Source: Siphonodentalium dalli (taxonomy: Eukaryota > Mollusca > Scaphopoda > Gadilida > Siphonodentaliidae). Taken from it: 64,000 nucleotides of DNA. A program made the position numbers and the translations under genes. Where the stretch lies: assembly GCA_032622095.1 (NCBI GenBank), contig CP136068.1, positions 55,512,025 to 55,576,024 on the forward strand. Direction: 5' to 3'. Below the pieces are notes generated by a model. The model searched no databases. It was not told where the DNA came from and worked only from the letters and a program-made list of their open reading frames with translations. Below are positions 1 through 9,828 of this stretch, in pieces. How positions within the stretch are numbered: the first letter of the stretch is position 1; every line of letters begins with the position of its first letter.

Positions 1-447
1 CTTACCACCACTGTGAACATGACTCCTTCTGTACAGGTTGTGAGTGGGGTGGATTGGGGTGCTAACGCAGAAACTCAATAATGGGTCTTGATAGCCATGT
101 ATACATAACGTATTCACATACCGGTATATGTTTATTTGTGTATGAATATACATCTATACATTTTAATGCATCTGTAATTTCTCTATATATATAAGCCTAT
201 GTCATCCTTGTTAATAATTATTTCATCTATATAATTTGTAATTGTTAAGAAATTGACTCCATGTATGCTATACTTATACTTTCATAAGCGTTTCGCGGAT
301 AAACTTCCTATTGATATAATCCCACCAAAATTTGAATTCATAATAGTAAAATGATATTCGTATTAATTTCCACGCATAAGTACCGAATTTCGGCACAACG
401 ACAAAATCATATGGTGACACCCAAGGGCGCATATTACAGCAATTTAG
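1..447. other. AT-rich DNA, no gene seen
   Basis: No exon, ORF or repeat signature was recognised here. An in-frame stop at 445-447 closes the reading frame that leads into the LINE endonuclease ORF. The stretch is therefore either untranslated 5' sequence of that LINE or intron sequence of the DHX8 gene into which the LINE inserted. No target-site duplication could be identified to set the LINE's 5' boundary. Confidence 0.4.
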
Positions 448-2130
448 AAATTTTCAACTACGTCTGCAAATAGCATAACTTTGAGTGAGGTTGGGGATAC
501 ACATGATTTCGCGGCAAAATGGTCTCAAATAGAAGGAGATGAATTCGATCCCGATAGCATCCAACTTTGGAACCAAAATACAAGCCAATATTTCTCGCCT
601 ACACAGGGTAAAAAAGTGCTCTCAAATAATATAAAATTTTCTATCTTCGGCCTAAACTGTAGAAGCCTTAACGCAAATTATGGAGATCTAAAAAATTTAC
701 TTTGTGATTTGAAAACAGAAGAAAATTTGTTTGATGTTATCGCCCTAACAGAAATATTCAAAGTGCATAGTTCCTCAGATTTTTCACTTCCCGGATATCA
801 CCCCTTAGAATTCAAATCTCGACCAGACGGCGACGATGGCAGAGGCGGTGTTGGTATATATATAAAGGAGAATCTTCAATATAAACCCAGACCTGATTTA
901 ACAATATTTATACCACACGTAATAGAAACATTATTTATAGAAATACACCGAGGGGCGAACGATAATTATATAATAGGATGTATTTATAGACCAAACACAG
1001 CACCAAAGGCCGATTTGGACAAATTTATGTTAAAATTCGATAATATATTAGAACAAGTGAACAATACCAAGTCTTATATAATAGGAGACCTCAACATCGA
1101 CCTCTTAAATTTCGAGACGCATCAAAAAACTAACGATTTCATAAACAATGTACTCAGTAGAGGATTCGTGCCCATGATAACAAAACCGACAAGAATTACA
1201 GAACACTCTGCTACCCTAATTGATCACATTTATACCAACAAAGTACAAGGTGGCCACCAAACAGGGATAATTACCTGCGACATCTCCGATCATTTCGGCA
1301 TATTCCTCTCCGAATCAAACAAACACAAACCCATAAAAACCTCTCATAAAAAAGTCACGTATAGGAACTACAACCCAAATAATGTCAATATTTTCAAAAA
1401 CTTGTTAAAATCTTTTAAATTCGACTCAGTTCTCAATTGTAACTCCCCCGATAAGGCATATGAATTGTTTTTAGACATATATATGAACGCGCATGATCTA
1501 GCTTTTCCACTAATAACACGAAATGTACCCAAAAAATATATAAAGCGCGAACCATGGATGACATCTGGACTAATAAAATCCTCTATTACTAAGCAAGAAT
1601 TATACTCTAATAAACTGAAGGCACCTTCAGAAAAAAATAATATCGCCTATTTAAATTATCGTCAACTATATAACAAACTAATAAGGAAATGTAAAAATAA
1701 TTATTATTGCGATAGTCTAGAAAAAAATAAGAATGATATAAAAAACACATGGAAAATTCTTAAAAACGCCATCAATAAAACTAAAAAATCATGTAACTAC
1801 CCACAGACATTTAAAGATAACGATACCGAGCTATCTGAGCCGAACATAATAGCCGAAAAATTCAATGACTACTTTTCAAATATCGGTCGAAACACCAGCG
1901 ACTCAATACACACTGGAAATGATGAAAATTTCACTGATTACCTTCGAAATAGGCGAACAAAGGAATTCGAAATTGAACCAACAACGATACAGGAAATAAT
2001 ATTGACATGTTATACTATGAAAGGGAAAATGAGCAAAGATCACAACGGAATATCGACCGCACTTATGAAAGAGAGTATCTTCATAATAGCCCCACCACTT
2101 AAGCATATATTTAATCTATCGTTTAAATGA
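448..2130 (+). CDS. LINE A endonuclease domain and linker to reverse transcriptase
   Basis: This ORF is about 550 residues with no early ATG. The frame is open from 448, and the first methionine comes well inside the endonuclease. Counting from 481, apurinic-like endonuclease motifs are in order: LNCRSLN (catalytic Asn, about residue 59), TEIF in place of the usual TETW (catalytic Glu, about 91), GGVGIYIK, YRPN (about 169), GDLNIDLL (about 202), LIDHIYTN (about 246) and ISDHFGIF (catalytic Asp-His, about 267). These enzymes nick target DNA so that reverse transcription can be primed at the site. A lysine/asparagine-rich linker follows, then the start of the RT region (SKDHNGIS, HIFNLSFK), where the frame ends. 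The ORF stops with a TGA that overlaps the next ORF's ATG by 4 nt. About seven residues normally found between NLSFK and KISKV in this family are missing, which points to a small frame-changing deletion. Confidence 0.85.
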   Translation, partial: KFSTTSANSITLSEVGDTHDFAAKWSQIEGDEFDPDSIQLWNQNTSQYFSPTQGKKVLSNNIKFSIFGLNCRSLNANYGDLKNLLCDLKTEENLFDVIALTEIFKVHSSSDFSLPGYHPLEFKSRPDGDDGRGGVGIYIKENLQYKPRPDLTIFIPHVIETLFIEIHRGANDNYIIGCIYRPNTAPKADLDKFMLKFDNILEQVNNTKSYIIGDLNIDLLNFETHQKTNDFINNVLSRGFVPMITKPTRITEHSATLIDHIYTNKVQGGHQTGIITCDISDHFGIFLSESNKHKPIKTSHKKVTYRNYNPNNVNIFKNLLKSFKFDSVLNCNSPDKAYELFLDIYMNAHDLAFPLITRNVPKKYIKREPWMTSGLIKSSITKQELYSNKLKAPSEKNNIAYLNYRQLYNKLIRKCKNNYYCDSLEKNKNDIKNTWKILKNAINKTKKSCNYPQTFKDNDTELSEPNIIAEKFNDYFSNIGRNTSDSIHTGNDENFTDYLRNRRTKEFEIEPTTIQEIILTCYTMKGKMSKDHNGISTALMKESIFIIAPPLKHIFNLSFK

Positions 2131-3545
2131 AAATTTCCAAAGTAGTCCCCATTCCTAAAATAAATAACTCTAAGGAAATAACAAACTATCGCCCAATCAG
2201 TATCCTGCCATCGTTCTCTAAACTGCTTGAAAAAATTATGCAAAAACGACTAGTAGATTTTCTAAATAAACAAGAAATCTTGTATAAACACCAATATGGA
2301 TTCAGACCAAATCACTCAACATTTCATCCGATAATGCACCTTCTAGATCATGTCGTTAAAAATAATGATACACCGTCACGGGATTCCACCTTAGCTGTAT
2401 TTATTGATTTATCTAAAGCATTCGATACGATCGACCACAACATACTTATATCGAAACTTGACCACTATGGCATCAGGGGTGTAGCAATGTCATGGTTCCA
2501 TAGTTATTTGAATGAGAGGAGGCAATACGTCGAATATAGTGGAAGTACCTCTAGCCTAATGAATACCTCCTGTGGGGTACCCCAAGGCTCAATTCTTGGG
2601 CCGATTATTTTTTTAATATACGTGAATGATATGGTAAATTCTACAACAATGGACATTTTATCGTATGCCGATGACACCACACTGTTCACAGGCGGTAAAG
2701 ATGGCGAACTAGTACAAAGTTACGTCAACAATGAATTAGCCAATGTATCCGATTGGTGCTGCTGCAATAAACTTTCAATTAATATTAATAAAAGCAATTA
2801 TATGCTTTTACACCCACAAAACAATGACAAAAAATGGAATACTTTGAAATTAAAGCTAAATAACATTGAATTGAACCGAATAGGAAATCTTGGGCGTGAA
2901 TCCTCGACAAAATTCTTAGGTATCCACATTGATGAGAACTTGACATTCAAAAAGCACATATCCGTAATCTGCTCCAAAATATCACATGCAATCTACTGCA
3001 TCAATAAGGTGAAAAACTTTTTCCCAAGTAAAGCATTGAAAACATTGTACTATGCTCTGATTCAAAGCCACTTAGTTTATGGTATCCAAATATGGGGTCA
3101 TGTTCCGGAAGTCAAGAAAATATTCCTATTACAAAAACGAGCATTGCGTATAATATGCAATAAGAAGTACAGGAGTCACACAGATCCACTCTTTAAAAGA
3201 GAGAATATCTTTAAAATATATGACTTACACACCCTCAATTCCTCAATTTTCATGCATGACTGGTGTTATAACCGTCTGCCTGCGTCTTTTGGAATGATGT
3301 ACAACAAACGAGCAAAATCAACCCCAAGACACCCGAATCCCGTACTGTTGGAACTTCCTAGAACTGACTGGTCAGGAAACCTACCCCACCACGCCTTCCC
3401 CACAACATGGAACAATATGGAAAAAGTCTATACTTCTTGCCAAAGCAGGCACACATTGAAGAAGCGCTTACAGATAGCCATGCTGAGAAATTACCCAGAA
3501 AATGTACGTTGTAAAAACAAAGGATGTCCCGATTGTGCTCTATAA
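2127..3545 (+). CDS. LINE A reverse transcriptase and C-terminal domain
   Basis: This 472-residue ORF supplies the rest of the LINE polyprotein. RT motifs in order are NYRPISILP (about residue 20), QYGFRPNHST (about 57), VFIDLSKAFDTIDH (palm, first catalytic Asp, about 90), CGVPQGSILGP (about 149), the catalytic YADDTTLF (about 180) and KFLGIHIDENLTF (thumb, about 264). The C-terminus ends with a cysteine-rich CKNKGCPDCAL. The RT is otherwise uninterrupted, so this copy is fairly young. It starts with an ATG inside the ATGA overlap with the upstream ORF, but the homologous protein in other copies is continuous, so independent translation is doubtful. Confidence 0.88.
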   Translation: MKISKVVPIPKINNSKEITNYRPISILPSFSKLLEKIMQKRLVDFLNKQEILYKHQYGFRPNHSTFHPIMHLLDHVVKNNDTPSRDSTLAVFIDLSKAFDTIDHNILISKLDHYGIRGVAMSWFHSYLNERRQYVEYSGSTSSLMNTSCGVPQGSILGPIIFLIYVNDMVNSTTMDILSYADDTTLFTGGKDGELVQSYVNNELANVSDWCCCNKLSININKSNYMLLHPQNNDKKWNTLKLKLNNIELNRIGNLGRESSTKFLGIHIDENLTFKKHISVICSKISHAIYCINKVKNFFPSKALKTLYYALIQSHLVYGIQIWGHVPEVKKIFLLQKRALRIICNKKYRSHTDPLFKRENIFKIYDLHTLNSSIFMHDWCYNRLPASFGMMYNKRAKSTPRHPNPVLLELPRTDWSGNLPHHAFPTTWNNMEKVYTSCQSRHTLKKRLQIAMLRNYPENVRCKNKGCPDCAL

Positions 3546-4156
3546 TACAACGAACATTAATAGTCATACGCGATACATAATCCTAACTCTACTCGAATAA
3601 TGTTCTTCACAACGTACCCGCAAGTGGACACACATCGCATTCTCGTTCCTAGCATGCCCATACACTACCATACATGATACATCATAGATGCCACCGTATA
3701 TTATTATGATTACTCTAACGTGGCTCTGACCCTATACCGCTAGACATACATAGAACATTACATATATGTAATATTGTTAATCTGAATTATCCCAGAACCT
3801 CACTCAACAAAGAGACTTCCCGGCGATCTTATATAGATCCTCATTGTGTTTACCGAACAAAAAATGGTGGTATCTCTCGCCCGAATCCGTTGTAGCAACA
3901 CAAAACTAACTGTTTCCTAATAAACCCATGGAACTGGAACTGGAACGGAAACTGTCATATGTTTAGAAAACCTGAACAGTTCAAAACATTCATATGGAGA
4001 GATAATACATTTTCGATCTTATAACACACCAATACTTGTTTTTGTTATGCCCTAAGTACTGGATTCTACAAAGTTTTATATATGATTATAGTCTGTACGT
4101 GTGCGTGGATATGGATACAAGCATCTATTCTATTATTTATACTGATACCTGTTTTA

Positions 4157-4198
4157 GGGGGTAGCAGGAAGACAGCCCGATAGGGCTAGGCTACCCCC
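4157..4198 (+). other. Stem-loop in LINE A 3' UTR
   Basis: A perfect 9-bp outer stem (4157-4165 with 4190-4198) encloses the sequence AGGAAGAC and a 5-bp inner stem (4174-4178 with 4183-4187). It lies about 70 nt before the pentanucleotide tail, where LINE reverse transcriptases of the CR1/L2 type bind template RNA. The same architecture recurs at 40632-40673 and, on the minus strand, at 60211-60254. Confidence 0.7.
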
Positions 4199-4266
4199 GA
4201 CAATATACTGCTTTACCTTATTATGTATTTCTGCCATTGTATAAATCATGTATATTGTAAATAAAT

Positions 4267-4287
4267 TATCCTATCCTATCCTATCCT
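4267..4287 (+). repeat. (TATCC)n 3' tail of LINE A
   Basis: About four copies of a pentanucleotide follow AATAAA-like sequence at the end of the LINE. CR1- and L2-type LINEs end in short tandem repeats rather than poly(A). The second copy of this family ends with the same unit at 40756-40772. Confidence 0.75.
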
Positions 4288-4674
4288 GGACCCCCTATCC
4301 CATCCCAGCTGACAAGAGATGTGGGAATCTTTACAATCATTAGTTTGACTTTTACCAAGAAAACAAATGTGGCAATGGTAAAGTACACATGTACGTGTGC
4401 TTTTTTGTCTGAGAGCATGTTCATATATATATATATATGCAAGAATGTGATCTTTGGGCGATTTTGAATGATTTATACTATTGTAGGATAAATAACACAT
4501 TTCGAGATTGCCTTAAACATCGGGCGAGCTGGGATGAAAATCTGGCAATTATTTTATACATCAAAGAATTAGGACATTTGTCTTTGGAGCTCCTATAAGG
4601 CAGGGGATGCTCTAGGCAGTTTTCAATTTAACTAGAGATCAAAGGGTTAATATAGTTACAATAATGTTTTGCAG

Positions 4675-4803
4675 ATGGCTGAGTTCCCACTAGAACCTAT
4701 GCTTTCGAAGATGTTGATTATATCTGTGCACCTCGGTTGTAGTGATGAGATCCTCACAATTGTATCTATGTTATCTGTACAGAATGTCTTCTACAGGCCA
4801 AAG
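4675..4803 (+). CDS. DHX8: DHX8 exon (HA2 region)
   Basis: Exon of 43 codons, phase 0 at both ends. The acceptor is TTTTGCAG at 4667-4674 and the donor is GTATGTA at 4804. It encodes [10 protein letters not shown] to QNVFYRPK, the winged-helix/ratchet portion that follows the RecA2 domain in DEAH helicases. It is one of the most conserved parts of the family, and it joins directly to the DKQE start of the next exon as in vertebrate DHX8. It is too short for the usual ORF size cut and was found by reading the frames. Confidence 0.93.
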
Positions 4804-7800
4804 GTATGTACTCACTACTGTGTCAATGATATTCAGTAGTTAAGAATACGATGTGCCGTACAAGTCTAGTGATGTTCCGATAATTGGAATCTGAATCGGC
4901 CATCGGCCGATAATAGCCCATCGGATGTTAATCGTACCTCGCAGTTGAACATCGGCTTTTACCGATTGTCAAAACAAACAAAAACATTCTAGTATCTAAG
5001 CGCTATATGCATGCTTTAATAAACGTACACAATACAACCGTAGTATTGAATGTAACACGCAGTTGTAACAACATAAAAAGAAGTTATTGGCATCGTCCAG
5101 ACAGTCTGGTATGATTATATATAAGCATGGCAATACACCTGTCTGATATATCCCGTGTAATATGAAGTTATTGGTTCAATCGCGTGGACACGAAATAGAT
5201 TCAACAACTGACCTCATTACAATGCACACGTAGTTTCCGGTTGAGCACGTGCCATGCTGTGACGTCGCATGCTATGTCAATAATTTGAAGCACGCACTGA
5301 ATGACTTAGTACAGTCGCGATCAGAACTGTCTTCCATAATGACCAATGTGAGGAGGGGGCATAATTAGCTTTTTCGTCTGTAAGGGACAAATATGGTGAA
5401 GTAGTCCCAAATTGCACGTGTTTTTGTCGGTCCGCGAGTCGCCATTGTTATAATGTTGCTCTCATTACAAGTTACGGCGTATGCTATGAAATATGCTTAG
5501 CTCCACGTTGAACTCGGAGGCGGTCTAGCAAAACAATATTTTAGTAGGCTTCCCAGTTATTAAAAGACAAAAGGTGTGACCAATGGGAATTTGGGAAATC
5601 TCAGAAAAATATGACACCAATTATTATCCATCATTCTAAATTTAGTTAATAATCATCGCATTCCATAAATTGTCGCAACTAACAAGTATTCAATCAAGAC
5701 CTTTATACCGCGTGCAAGTGTTCCCCTTATGGTGATAACGTTACTCTGATTCGGCACCTTTGATCTCTTTGTCAAAACAACTACCGGCATACAACAAAGG
5801 CAGCGCACAACTGACGTCAGCAGAAATACTATAATATATATATTTTTATGTATTTGGCTTTGAAACTATACCGGGATATGGAGTGCAATGGGTGTATATA
5901 GGTCCATTATAGGAACAAACGCACAAAATATATAAACATCGGAATCGGAAATCGGCCGATTGTGCCTCCAGTTATCGGAAATTGGTCCGATGGGCTTTTT
6001 CATTATCGGAACATCACTATACAAGTCTCCAGAATTGCTATAAATAAGATTGTAACACCTTTATAGACTTGTTGTGAAATTTTATGCCACAAACTTCCAA
6101 CCCTTCTAGGGGTCTTTCTCAAGTGTAATGGTTTAATAAACAAAACATTATATTGGACACTGCTGGAATCTTGTCTGGAACCGATGATTTTCCTGTTGGG
6201 GAACATTTCAATTCGCAGGGACATCAGGCTGCAGACTGGCGCATTACAGTCTTATGTGGGAGTCTGCACAATATCAGGAAGAGGAAGATCATTGAGATAA
6301 AGATGATAACAAAACTTGACTCAACGTAGATCAGGGTTTGCTAGCTCGCTATGCCAGCTGGTTTCCGTGTTGCCAATTATAACATCAGTTACATTGTTTT
6401 CTTTATGCAAACTGCCATTAAACTTAAGAAAAACCACTAGAAAGGTTGGAAGCTCGTGGAATAAAATTTCTCAACAAGTCTATAAAGGTGTTAATATAAT
6501 CTTATTTATATTAATGATATTCAGATGTCTTCTACACACCAAAGATATGCAGCTGAGTTTTACAATATAACTGATCTGTGATTAACACTTCTTGAATAAT
6601 GTCCAGCCTTAAAATAACTCTCCTGTGATTAACACTTGTGCCCAGATGAAATCCTTTGTACCTGTCGTTGTGAGAGAATTTTAGTTGGTGATGATTATAG
6701 AAATGCACCATACCGGAGGTAGTGATCGATGGATACACTCAAGATCTTGTATCATCAGAAGGAACATGTAACCATTGAATACATACATTTGGCCTTTGAC
6801 TATGAGTAGGCCTTGCAGACGATGTATTGTCGAGAATCCTGTTGGATATGTCGCAATCTGTATTTACTTCACACACTTGCCTCTGGTCAACTATTTGCAA
6901 GATTGTGAGTGTCATTGATTTTGTGATTAGAATTTTGGAAGTCTTTAATCATTAGTCACCAACATAGATATTACAACCAACTTAGTTTATCTGCAAGTAT
7001 CTGATGCCATTCCCCACAGCATGATCATAGCCCTAATAACTGAGTGTTTGCACTGGACCTCCGAATATCATTTTGAATTGCCTATATGATAGTTTAAAGA
7101 CATATTATGGACTTGTTCAAGTGTGATAAACTTATAAATTAGTTCTCAGGCTCTATGCTAACCTGGGGAATGTAGCATTCTACTAACATCGCTTAAAATT
7201 ACAAAGAAATCGACCATTCCACTTCATAGAAACATCATCTGAACTACGCTCAATTGTAAATATTTACATCTCAATTCGGGATGCAACAATCGGCTATGAA
7301 CTAACGCAAACGATTTCGCCATCTACCATCATTGCATTTAATAAATATATAAGAATGATGGGGTGTGTTGTTAATTTGGATTAAAATTGTAAAAATAACT
7401 ACTTTGAACAAGATTATTCTCCATTTCTCTTTGATCACACTACCAGAGTGTTTCACATCACTTTAATTGTGAAACAATCACTGCATCAAAAGTTTATTAT
7501 TTAACAATTGAAAAATCCAGCTTGTATATTGCTTATGAATATTTATTCAATTTTGATGGTTCCACTGTTGAATTCATATGATTCAAGTTAAGAAATATTG
7601 AATTAAAAACTTTTACTATTATATTGCTCACAGGACAAACAGGAAGTTGCTGATCAGAAGAAGGCTAAGTTTCATCAGATGGAGGGAGATCACATGACTC
7701 TGCTGGCTGTATATAATTCGTGGAAAAATAACAAGTTCTCTAGTCCGTGGTGCTATGAAAACTTTGTACAAATCCGAACTCTCAAGCGAGCTCAGGATGT

Positions 7801-9508
7801 GCGGAAACAAATGTTGGGTATAATGGATAGGTAGGTTCCCTTACTCATAATCTCAGGGGGAAATAAATGTGTTTGGTATAATGGGCAGGAAGATTCCCTC
7901 AGTCAGGTATAATTGACAGGTAGGTTCTTTCAGTCGGGTATAATGGACAGCTAGGTTCCCTGAGTCATAATCTCAGGGGAAAATACATGTTTGTTATAAT
8001 GGACAGGTACCGGTAGGTTCTCTCAGTCATAATCTCAGGTGGAAACAAATGTTGGGTATAATGGACTGGTAGGTTCCCTCTGTCATAATCTCCGGGCAGC
8101 CTAAACTATTTCAAAGACTAAAGTCCAAACTCTCTCAAAGTTTCAGAATAGTTCAAACTTCATCAAAGTTAGAATAGTCTAAACTGTATAAAGGCTAGGA
8201 AAGTACACATTCACTGGAAAAGTCAAAATTTTTATGATCTAGTACAGTTTACAAGTTGAAAATGTTTTCCATCCAAAGAAGCAAGATTTATTTGGAAATT
8301 CACAGGTGGATATCTTCCATATAAAACTTGGTAGCTTGTTGTTGGTTGTCATTCAATGTTTATAGGTTCAATTTAATTTTAGAAAGTTGATTAGCAATTT
8401 GCTTTTTTTTAAAGAATGGTATATAACATTTTGTATCAAATATATGTTGTTTCAGTAAAAAAAAGGTTTAATAACTAAATTTGAAAATTGCTTCAAAAAG
8501 TGCAATAAAGTACTGTGCTAATCAAGCCCTGATCATATAATTAATATATTGCAGACATAAGCTTGACGTGGTCAGCTGCGGTAAAACTACGGCCAGGGTT
8601 CAGAAAGCTATATGCAGTGGATTTTTCCGTAATGCAGCTAAAAAAGATCCCCAGGAAGGCTACAAGACACTGGTTGACAGTCAGATTGTGTACATACATC
8701 CCTCCAGCGCTTTGTTCAACCGGCAACCTGAATGGTAAGGCACAAATGCATTTATATTTTTAACAAAATTCTTCCAGAATGGCATGTAAACTTTCATAGA
8801 TGCCATGAACATTCCAGCAGCTAATTTATACCAAAGGAGGATGGATGAGTTAACTTGCAGTGTGTTGTTACAGTTGAATCATGAGAATTTGAAATTCTAC
8901 AACCATTTTCCACATAAAAATGAGATGAATAAAAAAATTGGTCCAGAGAAGGTGAACAATTAGCAATTTCCATTATTTTAGCCTATTGTAAACCTTGAAA
9001 TATGATTATGTAGATATACATATTGAGACACATCACATAATTTTTCACAAAACCATATCCTACCTGCACCAACTTAATCATATATGCAATAATGGTCTGT
9101 TGGTAAAAGCAGATTTGACTTGTATTCTGGTACTCAATCTTGCTACTTTGTAACTGATTTGTTTTCTTTACCAGAATACATTTTAGAGATGACTGAAAAT
9201 AGTTACACATATGTCATATGTATGCAATTTCCTTGGTCACCTCTTTCTTATTTGAATCTGTTCATTTTAGGGTTATCTATCATGAACTGGTGTTGACAAC
9301 AAAGGAATACATGAGGGAAGTCTGTGCGATCGATCCCAAATGGCTTGTGGAATTTGCTCCTAAATTCTTCAAGTTCAATGACCCAACGAGACTCAGCAAA
9401 CAAAAGAAACAGCAAAAGATTGAACCGCTGTACAACAAATATGAAGACCAGAACTCATGGAGAATTTCACGAGCGTTTAGGAAATTCCACACTAAAGTTA
9501 CTTTCTAA
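4675..9508 (+). CDS. DHX8: DHX8/PRP22 pre-mRNA splicing helicase, last four coding exons
   Basis: Joining 4675-4803, 7634-7830, 8555-8734 and 9271-9508 gives an open frame of 247 residues plus stop. It matches the C-terminal part of metazoan DHX8 (yeast Prp22) almost residue for residue in memory: [67 protein letters not shown]. This part spans the helicase-associated (HA2) helical domain and the OB fold. DHX8 is an ATP-driven nuclear RNA helicase that releases spliced mRNA from the spliceosome. All introns are GT-AG with matching phases (0, 2, 2). The DEAH motor, S1 domain and N-terminal exons must lie left of the window. The end, RKFHTKVTF, is slightly longer and less basic than the human RRR end. 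DHX15 and DHX38 were considered but fit less well. No internal stop or frameshift is present, so the gene looks functional. Confidence 0.95.
4867..6019. mobile_element. Non-autonomous hAT-type DNA transposon 1
   Basis: Perfect 18-bp terminal inverted repeats (TAGTGATGTTCCGATAAT at 4867-4884 and its complement at 6002-6019) are flanked by a perfect 8-bp target duplication TACAAGTC (4859-4866 and 6020-6027). An 8-bp duplication is diagnostic of the hAT superfamily. Sub-terminal repeats of the ATCGGCCGAT type lie at both ends. No transposase ORF exists in the 1153 bp, so the element depends on a relative elsewhere. The intact ends and duplication indicate a fairly recent insertion. Confidence 0.92.
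6041..6511. repeat. Diverged inverted repeat, arms about 100 bp
   Basis: The arm at about 6041-6137 is the reverse complement, with some mismatches, of about 6413-6511. Both contain the sequence read as TAAAATTTC(T/A)CAACAAGTCTA. The spacer is about 275 bp. The arms could be two oppositely oriented copies of one dispersed repeat. No target duplication was found. Confidence 0.6.
7634..7830 (+). CDS. DHX8: DHX8 exon (HA2 helical domain)
   Basis: The acceptor is CACAG ending at 7633 and the donor is GTAGGT at 7831; the exon is 197 nt, phase 0 in and 2 out. It encodes [39 protein letters not shown] and [10 protein letters not shown], all hallmark segments of the DHX8 helicase-associated domain. 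Continuing past the donor gives an immediate stop (AGG TAG), so correct donor choice is essential. The last 28 nt of the exon are duplicated in the following intron. Confidence 0.93.
7803..8097 (+). repeat. Minisatellite derived from the DHX8 exon/intron boundary
   Basis: About six imperfect copies of a 30-63 bp unit are present. The first copy is the real exon end plus the start of the intron, and the last, at 8041-8097, repeats it almost exactly. Copies contain 'GGGTATAATGGACAGGTAGGTTCCCTCAGTCATAATCTCAGG'-like sequence in pieces. Donor-like AG|GTAGGT or G|GTAGGT sites recur at 7920, 8013 and 8069. Confidence 0.85.
8555..8734 (+). CDS. DHX8: DHX8 exon (OB fold, first part)
   Basis: The acceptor is TTGCAG ending at 8554 and the donor is GTAAGG at 8735; the exon is 180 nt and phase 2 at both ends. 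It encodes [32 protein letters not shown] and [15 protein letters not shown], the start of the OB-fold domain that contacts RNA and G-patch cofactors in DEAH helicases. The split tryptophan codon (TG|G) and split arginine codon (AG|A) restore the conserved residues exactly. Confidence 0.94.
9271..9508 (+). CDS. DHX8: DHX8 terminal coding exon
   Basis: The acceptor is CATTTTAG ending at 9270. The frame continues from the previous exon as [46 protein letters not shown] and WRISRAFR, then ends with KFHTKVTF and TAA at 9506-9508. This is the end of the OB fold and the basic C-terminal tail. The tail differs from the vertebrate arginine-rich end; it may be a lineage-specific extension. Confidence 0.94.
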
Positions 9509-9822
9509 CCAGGACCAGAACTTATGGAGAACATCACTGGCCTTCTCACAATACAGTTTGATGATAATTTCATGTGAATAATCAACAACTTTGAAACAGT
9601 CGATTGATGTGCTCATTCTGAACAGAAACATAAATTTGTTGCATGGGTGCTATTATATATACCCGTTATTTGCTTTATATAACATTCAAATCAACAGATT
9701 TAAACCAGTCACCCCATAAAATGACTGGAATTTAAATCATAAGAGCCTCCTTGTTGATTCTCAAACTGCTAAGTGGGTCTCAGATTGTTGTAAAACTTGC
9801 TATTATAAGCAAATGAGCAACA

Positions 9823-9828
9823 AATAAA
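9823..9828 (+). promoter_or_regulatory. DHX8: Candidate DHX8 polyadenylation signal
   Basis: AATAAA lies 315 nt after the stop codon, in AT-rich sequence and before the next transposon at 10046. It is the first canonical hexamer downstream of the stop that I see. Transcript evidence would be needed to confirm its use. Confidence 0.55.

Larger units (their letters stand above)
448..4287 (+). mobile_element. CR1/L2-like non-LTR retrotransposon (LINE A), nearly full length
   Basis: This element carries an AP-type endonuclease, a reverse transcriptase, a 3' UTR with a stem-loop and a pentanucleotide tail of (TATCC)n. That order is typical of jockey-superfamily LINEs (CR1/L2/Crack-like). It lies on the same strand as DHX8, upstream of the exon at 4675, so it occupies a DHX8 intron. 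An ORF1 (esterase or zinc-finger protein, expected in this group) is not visible, so the element is probably 5'-truncated or its ORF1 lies left of the window. The coding region is split at 2127-2130 (see the two ORFs). A second, more decayed copy of the same family lies at 39330-40772. The exact clade is uncertain without a phylogeny. Confidence 0.85.
4804..7633 (+). other. DHX8: DHX8 intron carrying a hAT element and an inverted repeat
   Basis: GT-AG intron of 2.83 kb. It contains a hAT-type element (4867-6019) and a diverged inverted repeat (6041-6511). From 6512 to 7633 I see only AT-rich sequence without recognisable features. Confidence 0.85.

Noticed and set aside
3546-4674. Further DHX8 exon between the LINE and the exon at 4675
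   Set aside because: All frames were read; the sequence is LINE 3' UTR followed by intron-like DNA without DHX8 motifs.
6003-6224. Small ORFs in the inverted repeat at 6.0-6.5 kb sharing ...[19 protein letters not shown]
   Set aside because: The similarity results from the two arms of the inverted repeat; no start, splice sites or known domain.
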